A stretch of DNA of 9,291 nt from Syntrophomonas sp. (GCA_028709355.1 JAQVXF010000034.1:1-9291), one strand, 5' to 3'. Shown: positions 1-7,344, counted from the first letter of the stretch. Made by a program: numbers and translations. Notes: generated by a model not told the origin, from the sequence alone.

Positions 1-1501
1 GAAGGGTATAACGATGATGCTTGAGCAAGTAATCGTACTTGAGAAGCTCTTGGATCGGGGCCAGATGAAGGTGGTGCTCATCATCGATAAATCTGCTCAG
101 ATAGGTATAGAGAGCTTCCTGGCTTTGCCCCCTGCCCCACCAGCCGTGGTGCTCCCAGTAGCCGGCCAAATCCTGGTAGAAGTCAGCCGGCCGGTGCTGG
201 TAGATGTGGGTGGCGATATACTCAACCGTGGTTGCCATCTGCCCTGAGTTATAGTACCAGTCCAGCAGTTGTTCCATCCTGGTCAAGGTCAGGACATCCT
301 CATAAGTCAAGTGGGGATTGGATATGATCTGGTAGGGAGGATGGGATTGCCAGGCATAGCTCAGGCTCTGGCATTCCTGGGCCAGGGGCGAACCTTTCAA
401 TATCTTTAAGAAACCCAGTTGCAGCAGGTGGGGGCGAAGGTTATATACCATGTTAAAGGATTTCTTGAAGCTGGCCAGGTCTTCCCCTGGCAAGCCGGCG
501 ATAAGGTCCAGGTGGATATGGATCTTGCCGGACTCGACCAGACGCGATATGTTCTCGCTGAGGCGCTTCCAGTTCTGTTTGCGCCGGACTGCCTGCAAAG
601 TTGGTGGGTGGGTGGACTGCACCCCTATCTCAAAATTGAAACGTCCGGCTGGTATGCTGACCAGGAAATCCAGCATGGCATCAGAGAGTAAACCCGCATC
701 GATCTCCAGGTGAACCTGGCTGTTACCAGCAACAGCCAGGATGTGTTCCATAATAGCCCGGGCCCTTTTTTCATCCAGGTTGAAGGTACGGTCCACTAGT
801 TTTACCTCCCGCACCGGTAACCGTAAAATCCGGTCCAAATCAGACTTGACCCGCTCCAATGAAAGGGTGCGAACACCAGGGGAGGCAGCCGACAGGCAAT
901 AACTGCAAGTGAAGGGGCAACCCCGTGAACTCTCGTAATAGATTAGTCTCCCGGTAAGTCCATCTGTACCATGGTCATAAGGGTAGGGCAAGTATTCCAA
1001 TGATAAGAGTACTGGCCGGGAGGGATTGGACTTGATATTTCCGTCCGGTTCCCGGTATGTGATCCCCAGAACGCAGTCCAGAGGCATCTCACCATCCAGG
1101 GCGGCTACCAATTCCGCCAGAGTAGCTTCCCCCTCCCCACGGACGATGAAATCTACTCCCTGATTTTGGGCCAGCACCTGGGCGGCATCAGAGGAAACCT
1201 CAGGCCCCCCCAGGATGATCACCGTCTCTGGGGCAGCTTTCTTATAATCGTCAACCAGCTTCGAAATGGTCTCGATATTCCAGATATAACAGGAAAAAGC
1301 CAGCACACCCGGTCGCTCCCGGTATAAAGCGGCCATGACGTCAGTCGAGGTCTGATTGATAGTGAATTCCATGATGCGCAAATCGCGTCTGGTGCGGGGC
1401 TGAGTGTAGGCCAGCAAAGCTCTCAAAGCCAGAGAGGTATGCATATAAGTGGCATTCAGGGTGGCTAGGATGATGCTGTCGGAGCAGGAGGTATTGAGCA
1501 T
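1..1501 (-). CDS. B12-binding domain radical SAM protein, DUF4080 family (partial, 3' end outside window)
   Basis: The frame is open for 500 codons from an ATG at 1501 and runs off the left edge, so the C-terminus is missing. Residues about 8-135 look like a cobalamin-binding Rossmann domain: GGPEVS near 98-103, then the RGEGE signature at 121-125 that usually closes this domain in B12-type radical SAM enzymes. The radical SAM core follows, with SRGCPFTCSYC giving the cluster cysteines C195, C199 and C202 (CxxxCxxC), then FEIGVQS with E291 and a HLDLIAGLPGE stretch near 325-340. The remainder to residue 500 resembles the DUF4080 C-terminal part. I see no DxHxxG cobalamin-ligand motif. The family reaction and substrate are unknown to me. 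The ATG lies 2 bases after the murB stop, and its AGGAG sits inside the murB 3' end, so translation is probably coupled. Confidence is high for the family, low for any function. Confidence 0.9.
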   Translation of the reverse strand, partial: MLNTSCSDSIILATLNATYMHTSLALRALLAYTQPRTRRDLRIMEFTINQTSTDVMAALYRERPGVLAFSCYIWNIETISKLVDDYKKAAPETVIILGGPEVSSDAAQVLAQNQGVDFIVRGEGEATLAELVAALDGEMPLDCVLGITYREPDGNIKSNPSRPVLLSLEYLPYPYDHGTDGLTGRLIYYESSRGCPFTCSYCLSAASPGVRTLSLERVKSDLDRILRLPVREVKLVDRTFNLDEKRARAIMEHILAVAGNSQVHLEIDAGLLSDAMLDFLVSIPAGRFNFEIGVQSTHPPTLQAVRRKQNWKRLSENISRLVESGKIHIHLDLIAGLPGEDLASFKKSFNMVYNLRPHLLQLGFLKILKGSPLAQECQSLSYAWQSHPPYQIISNPHLTYEDVLTLTRMEQLLDWYYNSGQMATTVEYIATHIYQHRPADFYQDLAGYWEHHGWWGRGQSQEALYTYLSRFIDDEHHLHLAPIQELLKYDYLLKHHRYTL

Positions 1502-1503
1502 GG

Positions 1504-2400
1504 TTATGGTTCTCCTAATACTCGAATTTCCGACTGCAAATTGATACCATATTGGTCGGCTACCTTTTCCTGGATTAGGGCGATGAGCTGCAGCACATCT
1601 TCGGCAGTAGCCCCGCCGTTGTTGATAATGAATCCGGCGTGTTTGGTAGACACCTGGGCTCCGCCGATGGAGTAACCTTTCATACCCAGGGCTTCGATCA
1701 TCGGCCCTACGAAATGTCCCGGTGGTCGCCGGAAAACACTTCCCGCACTAGGGTATTCCAGTGGTTGTTTCTCCCAGCGGCGTGCGGCATAGGCTTTCAT
1801 CCTGGCCACGATGGCCGGCTCTTCATCATCTTTTAGAACCAGGCGGGCAGCCACCACCACGTAGTCGTTGTGCTGGAACACACTCTGCCGGTAGCCAAAA
1901 CCGACCTGACTGCGGCTCAATACTTTGTGCTCACCGGTAGGGGTGATAGCTTCCACCTCGGAAACCACTTTACCCATCTCCCCGTCAAAGGCCCCGGCGT
2001 TCATCACGATCGCCCCGCCCAAGCTGCCGGGAATGCCTTCCGCGAATTCCAGGCCGGACAGGTTGAAAGAGGCAGCTGCATAAGCCAGTTCCGACAGCAT
2101 CACCCCCGCCTCGGCATAGACCTTTTGGCCGCAGATTTGGATCGAATTGAGCTGAGTGATCTGGATAGCCACCCCGCGGATACCCTTATCGCGCACCAAC
2201 AGGTTGCTGCCCGCTCCGAAGACCAGCCACGGTACTTGCTTGGCGGCGCAATACTCCAGGGTAGTCTTCAGTTCGTAGATGGATTGGGGGATAACCAGAG
2301 CGTCCACTGGTCCCCCAATTTTAAAGGTGGTGTGATTGGCCATGGGTTCATCGAAAACAACGCTGCGGGGGGGCAGCAGCATGAGCAAGTCCTGATACAT
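1504..2400 (-). CDS. murB: UDP-N-acetylenolpyruvoylglucosamine reductase MurB
   Basis: This cytoplasmic FAD enzyme reduces UDP-GlcNAc-enolpyruvate with NADPH to UDP-N-acetylmuramate, the second committed step of peptidoglycan precursor synthesis. The 298 residues match the short type II (Gram-positive) MurB length. The FAD domain shows GAGSN at 62-66, IPGSLGGA at 123-130 and NAGAF at 134-138. The YR pair at 170-171 fits the substrate-binding arginine region, SAGSVF at 218-223 gives the catalytic proton-donor serine S221, and QSEIRVLG near the end gives the catalytic glutamate E291. The ATG start is supported by GGAG six bases upstream. The gene follows the larA-like gene by 44 bases with no terminator and precedes the radical SAM gene by 2 bases, suggesting one leftward transcript. 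It is not beside other cell-wall genes here. No key residue is missing. Confidence 0.97.
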   Translation of the reverse strand: MYQDLLMLLPPRSVVFDEPMANHTTFKIGGPVDALVIPQSIYELKTTLEYCAAKQVPWLVFGAGSNLLVRDKGIRGVAIQITQLNSIQICGQKVYAEAGVMLSELAYAAASFNLSGLEFAEGIPGSLGGAIVMNAGAFDGEMGKVVSEVEAITPTGEHKVLSRSQVGFGYRQSVFQHNDYVVVAARLVLKDDEEPAIVARMKAYAARRWEKQPLEYPSAGSVFRRPPGHFVGPMIEALGMKGYSIGGAQVSTKHAGFIINNGGATAEDVLQLIALIQEKVADQYGINLQSEIRVLGEP

Positions 2401-2444
2401 GCGAGTCTCCTTCGAAATTTATTGTCAATATTGGCGGGGCCGGG

Positions 2445-3710
2445 CTATTCGAAGCCAGTAGCTTTTACTGCCAGTTTCGAAGCCTCCGGCATGACCAGGA
2501 TGGTCGCCCCGTTCCCATACCTCTCAAGGGCCTGCCGCAGCGCGTCGTCCAGGCTGGGAGCCGGACTCATGAATAGTCCGCGCACCTGGTCGGGAGGCAT
2601 GCTGCTGACCAGGATGATATCCGCCTGGTCCAAGGTTCGGCAGATAGCATAGGCCTTGTGCCCTCCCAGTTGGAAATGGCGATGGAAGCGGTCCACAATG
2701 TCTTGCCGACAAGCAGCTTGTTCCATCCAATCGGCGAAGACTTCCTCCCCCAATCCTTCCCGGCATTCTGCCGCTAGAATGATCGTGCCGCCTGGTTTTA
2801 CCGCCAGCGCGGCCGCATCCAGAGCCTTCTGGGCCTGGTACATGTTGATGTCCTTGGGATATCCGCCACAACTGGCCAAGACCACGTCCGCTTTGGCTTG
2901 GATGGGAATGGTAGTCATCTGCTCGCAGAATTTGACCGCTGCCAGCCAGGCTTGTTGGACATCCCCGGCGGCGCAGAAAGCGATGTCGTGCTGGGCACCG
3001 GTGACTACATTGAGTATGAAATCAACTCCCGCTCGCTGAGCGGCTTCCAGCATCAGGTCGCTGACCGGATTATCCTGGTAGTTGCCCAGGCAGGCACGGG
3101 GATCGGACATCATCTTATGATTGGCCTCAATCACTGCCCGGGAGGCGATCCCGGGCAGAATGGACTTGCGTCCGCCGGAGTAACCGGCGAAGTAATGCAG
3201 CCCCACCACCCCAGTGGTAACCAGCAGGTCGGCTTCAGCAGCGCCGCGATTGATGACCAGTTCCAGCCCGTTGGATAACGGGCCCAGGGAGGCCAAATTA
3301 TCATCCGGGTTATGGTTGACCAGATGGTAGGTGCGGCAGATGTCCTCACCGAACACGGCTTTATTGTCGGCCTCGGTGTGGGGGCGATGGATGCCGGTAG
3401 CTATGATCAGAGTGATGGCGGCGGAGCTTATCCCGGCAGCCTCTATCTCTGCCAGCAACGGCGGCAGTATGGCCTCATAAGGGGTAGGCCGGGTGATGTC
3501 GTTGACAATGATGACTGCCCGGCGGGCTTGTTTGCGGTTGATAATAGCCTCCAGCCGCTCAGTGCCAAGCGGCTGCCGCAGGGCATCAACCACCATAGCC
3601 GTGCCCTCCCCCGCCTGGGGCATGGGCAGCGGTTGGAGGACGGCCAGCAGTTGTTGCGGGTCCACTTCCACCGGCAGGTGGGTTTTCCCATATGCTAGTT
3701 CCAATTTCAC
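2445..3710 (-). CDS. larA: LarA-family nickel-pincer-dependent 2-hydroxyacid (lactate) racemase
   Basis: The protein has 421 residues from a GTG start, close to the roughly 424 of characterised LarA. LarA interconverts D- and L-lactate by hydride transfer through a covalently bound nickel-pincer nucleotide (NPN). Visible family hallmarks are DITRP at 71-75, ATGIHRPH at 104-111 with H108, and HYFAGYSGGRKSILPG at 172-187 containing H172 and K182. H198 follows in EANHKM. H108, K182, H172 and H198 line up, within a two-residue offset, with the catalytic histidines and the NPN-anchoring lysine of Lactobacillus plantarum LarA. The GTG is chosen because AGGAG lies 7 bases upstream and the YGK N-terminus typical of the family follows at once; the frame stays open upstream but looks non-coding. 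Divergent glcD and glcF genes suggest lactate or a similar 2-hydroxyacid, but LarA homologues acting on other hydroxyacids are known, so the substrate is inferred. The NPN-synthesis genes (larB, larC, larE) are not in view. Confidence 0.9.
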   Translation of the reverse strand: MKLELAYGKTHLPVEVDPQQLLAVLQPLPMPQAGEGTAMVVDALRQPLGTERLEAIINRKQARRAVIIVNDITRPTPYEAILPPLLAEIEAAGISSAAITLIIATGIHRPHTEADNKAVFGEDICRTYHLVNHNPDDNLASLGPLSNGLELVINRGAAEADLLVTTGVVGLHYFAGYSGGRKSILPGIASRAVIEANHKMMSDPRACLGNYQDNPVSDLMLEAAQRAGVDFILNVVTGAQHDIAFCAAGDVQQAWLAAVKFCEQMTTIPIQAKADVVLASCGGYPKDINMYQAQKALDAAALAVKPGGTIILAAECREGLGEEVFADWMEQAACRQDIVDRFHRHFQLGGHKAYAICRTLDQADIILVSSMPPDQVRGLFMSPAPSLDDALRQALERYGNGATILVMPEASKLAVKATGFE

Positions 3711-3717
3711 GATAAAG

Positions 3718-3722
3718 CTCCT
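3718..3722 (-). promoter_or_regulatory. Ribosome binding site fixing the larA GTG start
   Basis: On the minus strand AGGAG is followed by a 7-base spacer and GTG at 3710. An in-frame ATG further upstream (plus positions 3767-3769) directly abuts a GGAGG with no spacer and would add residues unlike the family, so the GTG is preferred. Confidence 0.75.
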
Positions 3723-3811
3723 GTTCGGGCTGGGATTTGAATTCACTCCAAATATTAGTTTATTGCTCATCCTCCAGAAAATCAAATTATCTTGGGGGCT
3801 CGATTGTATAC

Positions 3812-3854
3812 TCCAGCCCGCCAGGCTCTTGTGATATAATAGGCACGGGCTGGA
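3812..3854. repeat. 9-bp perfect inverted repeat around the glcD -10 element, candidate operator
   Basis: TCCAGCCCG at 3812-3820 is the exact reverse complement of CGGGCTGGA at 3846-3854. The 25 bases between the arms contain the glcD -10 hexamer. The core CGGGCTGG also occurs a third time at 3726-3733, close to the larA start. Spacing and position suggest a binding site for a regulator of the divergent larA and glcDF units. This is inference: the arms do not match an operator that I recognise, and a chance repeat in a GC-rich stretch is possible. Confidence 0.45.
3832..3840 (+). promoter_or_regulatory. Extended -10 promoter for glcD-glcF
   Basis: TGATATAAT is a perfect extended -10 (TGn plus TATAAT at 3835-3840). 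No good -35 is seen 16-18 bases upstream, as is common for extended -10 promoters. Transcription would start near 3847, giving a leader of about 46 bases before the glcD start. The overlapping minus-strand TATTAT (3836-3841) could serve the other direction but also lacks a -35. Confidence 0.65.
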
Positions 3855-3877
3855 CACCCGGCCCATCTTCATCTGGC

Positions 3878-3882
3878 AGGAG
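3878..3882 (+). promoter_or_regulatory. Ribosome binding site supporting the glcD TTG start
   Basis: AGGAG at 3878-3882 lies 10 bases before TTG at 3893. An in-frame GTG at 3884 is too close to this site (one base), and a TTG at 3902 is too far. The spacing is slightly long, so the start is likely but not certain. Confidence 0.6.
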
Positions 3883-3892
3883 AGTGATAGCT

Positions 3893-5293
3893 TTGGATAA
3901 GTTGACCATACAGAAAGAGCTGCTTAAAATGTTCGGCCCCGACCGGCTGCTGAGTGATGAGCTTGATTTAATGTACTATTCCTATGACAGCTCCTTTTTG
4001 ACCAAGTTGGAAAGCACCTCCCCCTATGCGGTGGTGTTTCCTAAATCTACCGAGGATGTCCAGCAGATACTGCGTTTCGCCTGGGCCAACCATGTCAATG
4101 TCATCCCCCGCGGCGCCGGCACCGGTGAGACCGGCGGCTGTGTGGCGGTGGAAGGTGGTATCGTGCTGGACTTGTCCCAATGGAACCAGATCGTGGACAT
4201 AGACCAGAAGAACATGCAGGTGGTGGTGCGTCCCGGGGTCATCCATGCCGAACTCAACAACGAACTGGCCAAGTACAACCTGTTCTTCCCCCCCGATCCC
4301 GGCAGCAGCCTGATGTGTACTATAGGAGGCATGGTAGCCAATAATGCCTCCGGATTGCGGGCGGTCAAGTATGGCACCACGGAACAATATGTGCTGGGTT
4401 TAGAGGTAGTGGTACCCAATGGTGACGTTATGATCACCGGGGGTATGAAATCCCGGGCCATAAAGAATGTATCCGGCCTCAACCTGACCAAACTGATGGT
4501 AGGTTCGGAAGGAGTGCTGGGGGTGATCACCAAGATCCGCCTGCGCTGTTTCCCCAAGCCCCGGGCCCGTGGCATAGCGTTGGCGGTTTTCGATAACCTG
4601 GACGACGCCCCGGCCACGGTACTGGATGTCTACCAGGCCGGTATTCTGCCCTCCGGCATAGAGATCCTTGATGGTTCGGCCATCAAGGCGGTCAATGAGT
4701 TTAAGCCCCACATCCAGTTACCAGACGCGGAAGCCATATTGCTATTCGAGGTAGATGGCAATCCTCCCAGTGTGGAATTCGAAGGCAATGTGATCAGGGA
4801 GATGGCAGGCAAGCGAGCCCGTTCGGTGGAATGGTCCACCGATCCCCAAAGGATGGCTAAATTGTGGGAGGGGCGCAGTGTCACTGCAGCAGCCGCTTCC
4901 CGGGTTAGACCCGATGGCAGCCGCATCTTCGCCGGCGAGGACATCAGCGTGCCCCTGTCCCGGGTGGCTGACGTCCTGCGGGCCATACGCGAGCTGGGGC
5001 GTAAATATGGTATCCAGGTAGTCAATTATGGTCATATCGGAGACGGCAATGTTCATACCGCCCCAGTCATCAATCCCGAAAATCCCGAAGAGGTGGAGAA
5101 AGTACTGCAACTGGTGGACGAGATCCACCTGCTGGCGATCGAGATGGAAGGCACCACCACCGGCGAGCACGGGGTGGGCGCGGTGCGCCGGCGATATGCA
5201 CCACTGGAGCACGGCCTGGCTCATGAATATATGCTGAAGACCAAACAGGCGTTCGATCCCAAGGGTATAATGAACCCGGGCAAACTGATCTAG
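3893..5293 (+). CDS. glcD: FAD-linked 2-hydroxyacid dehydrogenase, GlcD / D-lactate dehydrogenase type
   Basis: This cytoplasmic flavoprotein oxidises a 2-hydroxyacid (glycolate or D-lactate class) to the 2-oxoacid and passes electrons to an iron-sulfur partner. From the TTG start it has 466 residues, the usual length for the family. The N-terminal PCMH-type FAD domain shows PRGAGTGETGGC at 72-83, DPGSS at 135-139, IGGMVANNASG at 144-154, YGTTEQYVLGLEVV at 160-173 and GSEGVLGVITKI at 204-215. The C-terminal FAD-oxidase domain has HIGDGNVH at 381-388, GEHG at 424-427 and the closing NPGK at 461-464. The iron-sulfur subunit gene follows 44 bases downstream, and a LarA-type racemase is divergent, which favours lactate over glycolate. 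GlcE, present in the enterobacterial three-subunit glycolate oxidase, is absent. Family confidence is high; the substrate is inferred. Confidence 0.93.
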   Translation: MDKLTIQKELLKMFGPDRLLSDELDLMYYSYDSSFLTKLESTSPYAVVFPKSTEDVQQILRFAWANHVNVIPRGAGTGETGGCVAVEGGIVLDLSQWNQIVDIDQKNMQVVVRPGVIHAELNNELAKYNLFFPPDPGSSLMCTIGGMVANNASGLRAVKYGTTEQYVLGLEVVVPNGDVMITGGMKSRAIKNVSGLNLTKLMVGSEGVLGVITKIRLRCFPKPRARGIALAVFDNLDDAPATVLDVYQAGILPSGIEILDGSAIKAVNEFKPHIQLPDAEAILLFEVDGNPPSVEFEGNVIREMAGKRARSVEWSTDPQRMAKLWEGRSVTAAAASRVRPDGSRIFAGEDISVPLSRVADVLRAIRELGRKYGIQVVNYGHIGDGNVHTAPVINPENPEEVEKVLQLVDEIHLLAIEMEGTTTGEHGVGAVRRRYAPLEHGLAHEYMLKTKQAFDPKGIMNPGKLI

Positions 5294-5337
5294 CCTGTGT
5301 TGTAAGCGTCGCTTAAGTTTTGAGGAGATATTGATCA

Positions 5338-6621
5338 ATGGAATTCAAAGAACTGCCTCCGGTCAAGGAGCAATTGATGAAATGCGTACGCTGCGGCAAA
5401 TGCCGCAGCGTCTGTCCGGTATTCAGTGAGATTGGCAACGAGACCGTAGCCCCCCGCGGTCATGTGTTTATGGTGCAGATGCTCCGGGACGGCATCGTGG
5501 CCCCCGAACAGAAGGTCTACGATCACCTGACCAATTGCTTGATGTGCGAGACCTGCAGTGTCAACTGCCCCTCCGGTATCGACATCCATGAGTTGAATGC
5601 GGCCGCCCGCTCCTATATTTACGAACACAATCCTAACCTGGCCAAGGACCTGATCTTCGACACCATGTGGACCAACCCCGCCTACCTAAAAAACGTGGTG
5701 CGGATGATCTGGGGAGCCCAGGCCAGCGGTGCCCAGTCCCTGGGCCGAAAGTTGGGCCTGACCAAACTTTTGCCGGGCGATATGCCCAAGGCGGAAAAGA
5801 TATTGACCGATATTCCCTGGCGTTCGGCTCGCAGCCAGTTGCCGGCAGTCAGTCCGGCCATCGGCAAAAAGAAGTTCACGGTGGGCTATTTCCTGGGTTG
5901 CGCCACCGATCTCTTGAACCCAGAAGTAGCCAAGGCCACGGTCGCTGTGCTTACCCGCAACGGATGCGAGGTTGTCATACCCCCGGGCACAAAATGTTGC
6001 GGACTTCCCCAGATTGCCAATGGCAAGATGAGCACCGCCCAGCGGCTGGCCATAGATAATATCGAGGCATTCCAGAAGTATGATTTTGACTATATAATAA
6101 CCGACTGTGCCTCCTGTTCCTCGGCTCTGGCAGTTAAGAATATGGAACTGTTGCTGGGGACGACCGAGTACCGGGAGCAGGCTCGGGCTTTCTCTGCCAA
6201 AGTCATGGACCTGACCTATTTCCTGATCCATGTACTGGATATCCATCCGCCGGCCAATGATAAGGCCCCCAGGGTGAGGGTCACCTATCATGATCCTTGT
6301 CACTTGGCCAATGCCCAGGGCATAAAGGATGAACCGCGGGAATTACTGCGCCGTATACCGGGGGTGGAGCTGGTGGAGATGAAAGACGCCAATCGTTGCT
6401 GCGGCGGTTCCGGTACCTTCAGCCTCACCCACTATGACCTCTCCATGCAGATTTTAGACAAGAAGATGGAGAATATTGGTGCCACCGGAGCTGACCTGGT
6501 CGCCACCTGCTGTCCCAGCTGTATGATGCAGCTCCGCCATGGGGTCAGCCGGCAGGGATTACATGCCCGCCTGGTGCACCCGGTGCAGCTGCTGAGCCAA
6601 GCGTATGAGGACCAGGATTGA
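5338..6621 (+). CDS. glcF: Iron-sulfur oxidoreductase subunit, GlcF type, with two CCG domains
   Basis: This is the 427-residue electron-transfer partner of the preceding dehydrogenase. Two [4Fe-4S] motifs open the protein: C16, C19, C22, C26 (CVRCGKCRSVCP) and C67, C70, C73, C77 (CLMCETCSVNCP). Two cysteine-rich CCG domains follow, as in HdrD/GlpC/LutA relatives: C188, C220-C221-G222, C257 and C260 in the first, then C321, CCGG at 354-357, and C391, C392 and C395 in the second. No transmembrane segment is evident, so membrane attachment would need another partner. GAGGAG lies 10 bases before the ATG. The 44-base gap after glcD has no terminator, supporting an operon. The final acceptor (menaquinone, Etf or other) cannot be read from the sequence. 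The name GlcF reflects domain order and pairing with GlcD; a lactate-specific role is equally possible. Confidence 0.93.
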   Translation: MEFKELPPVKEQLMKCVRCGKCRSVCPVFSEIGNETVAPRGHVFMVQMLRDGIVAPEQKVYDHLTNCLMCETCSVNCPSGIDIHELNAAARSYIYEHNPNLAKDLIFDTMWTNPAYLKNVVRMIWGAQASGAQSLGRKLGLTKLLPGDMPKAEKILTDIPWRSARSQLPAVSPAIGKKKFTVGYFLGCATDLLNPEVAKATVAVLTRNGCEVVIPPGTKCCGLPQIANGKMSTAQRLAIDNIEAFQKYDFDYIITDCASCSSALAVKNMELLLGTTEYREQARAFSAKVMDLTYFLIHVLDIHPPANDKAPRVRVTYHDPCHLANAQGIKDEPRELLRRIPGVELVEMKDANRCCGGSGTFSLTHYDLSMQILDKKMENIGATGADLVATCCPSCMMQLRHGVSRQGLHARLVHPVQLLSQAYEDQD

Positions 6622-6647
6622 GTTGCTCCGCCCGGGACAATAAATTG

Positions 6648-6661
6648 CGAACACTTGTTTT
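6648..6661 (+). promoter_or_regulatory. SOS box (LexA operator) of lexA
   Basis: CGAACACTTGTTTT matches 12 of 14 positions of the Gram-positive consensus CGAACRNRYGTTYG; the CGAAC-N4-GTT core is intact. It overlaps the predicted -35 region of the lexA promoter, the expected arrangement for autorepression. Confidence 0.8.
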
Positions 6662-6687
6662 CAAGCTCCCCAGGACTGTGCTATAAT
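6658..6687 (+). promoter_or_regulatory. lexA promoter
   Basis: TGCTATAAT gives a perfect extended -10 with TATAAT at 6682-6687. A weak -35, TTTTCA at 6658-6663 (four of six consensus bases), lies 18 bases upstream and overlaps the SOS box. The predicted transcription start near 6694 leaves a leader of about 20 bases. Confidence 0.75.
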
Positions 6688-6714
6688 TTAACAAAAATGG
6701 TGGGAGGCTATTAT

Positions 6715-7329
6715 ATGTCGGGTTCTTCTCCGCTCAATCAACGGCAGCGACTCATCCTGGAATTCATCCAGGACCGCATAAAGACCAAAGGCTATCCTCC
6801 ATCTGTCCGGGAGATCGGCGAGGCGGTAGGGTTGAAATCCAGTTCCACCGTCCATGCCCACCTGGTTCAGCTGGAGGAGAAGGGCTACATCAGAAAAGAT
6901 CCCACCAAACCACGAGCCATCATCCCGGTAAACAGAGAACCGTCTGCCGAATTGACTACAATCTCCCTGCCGGTGGTCGGGCGAGTGGCGGCGGGAACCC
7001 CTATCCTGGCCAGCGAGAATATCGAGAGCTATTATCCCCTGCCGGTGGAATTCGTTGGAACCGGCAACCACTACATCTTGAAGGTGCAGGGGGAAAGTAT
7101 GATCGAGGCGGGCATCTTCGATGGTGACTACCTGATCGTGCGCGAGCAGGCAGATGCGGCCAATGGTGAGATCGTGGTAGCCATGCTGGAAGACGAGGCG
7201 ACCGTCAAACGCTTTTACCGGCGGGACGGTTACATCGAGTTGAAACCCGAGAACAGCGCCATGCAGCCGATAATCTCCCCCCAGGTGGCCATCCTGGGCA
7301 AGGTGACTGGCTTGTTGCGCCATATGTAA
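6715..7329 (+). CDS. lexA: SOS response transcriptional repressor LexA
   Basis: LexA represses DNA-damage genes and cleaves itself when bound to RecA filaments. The 204 residues begin with a winged-helix DNA-binding domain (about 1-66), including PPSVREIGEAVGL and SSSTVHAHL. The C-terminal S24-type peptidase domain carries the A93-G94 cleavage bond in RVAAGTP, the nucleophile S128 in QGESMIEAG, and the general-base lysine K165 in EATVKRFY. All elements for autocleavage are therefore present. The ATG at 6715 is chosen because GGGAGG lies 7 bases upstream. The open frame extends 20 codons further back, but this would run through the promoter and SOS box. The gene has its own autoregulated promoter, so it is probably a separate unit from glcDF, and a strong terminator follows 15 bases after its stop. 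Confidence 0.97.
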   Translation: MSGSSPLNQRQRLILEFIQDRIKTKGYPPSVREIGEAVGLKSSSTVHAHLVQLEEKGYIRKDPTKPRAIIPVNREPSAELTTISLPVVGRVAAGTPILASENIESYYPLPVEFVGTGNHYILKVQGESMIEAGIFDGDYLIVREQADAANGEIVVAMLEDEATVKRFYRRDGYIELKPENSAMQPIISPQVAILGKVTGLLRHM

Positions 7330-7344
7330 GACACTTGACGCCAT

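Noticed and set aside
419..713. Two overlapping plus-strand frames of about 90 codons near the left end
   Set aside because: Both lie opposite the radical SAM core, whose motifs prove that the minus strand is coding.
1870..2652. 260-codon plus-strand open frame opposite murB and the larA 3' end
   Set aside because: It is antisense to two well-supported genes, resembles no family I know, and is explained by codon bias on the opposite strand.
3711..3872. Open extension of the larA frame upstream to an ATG at 3872
   Set aside because: It would add 54 residues unlike the family N-terminus, overlap the glcD promoter and leader, and ignore the well-spaced AGGAG before GTG at 3710.
3737..3892. Open extension of the glcD frame back to an ATG at 3737
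   Set aside because: The extra 52 residues resemble no GlcD N-terminus and include the glcD promoter; TTG at 3893 has a ribosome binding site and gives the normal length.
3847..3892. Possible riboswitch or leader RNA before glcD
   Set aside because: The predicted leader is only about 46 bases, with no recognisable aptamer or hairpin; the inverted-repeat arms lie around the promoter, not within the transcript.
6622..6647. Possible terminator between glcF and the lexA promoter
   Set aside because: No stem with a following T-run is visible; only a short CCCGGG palindrome is present.
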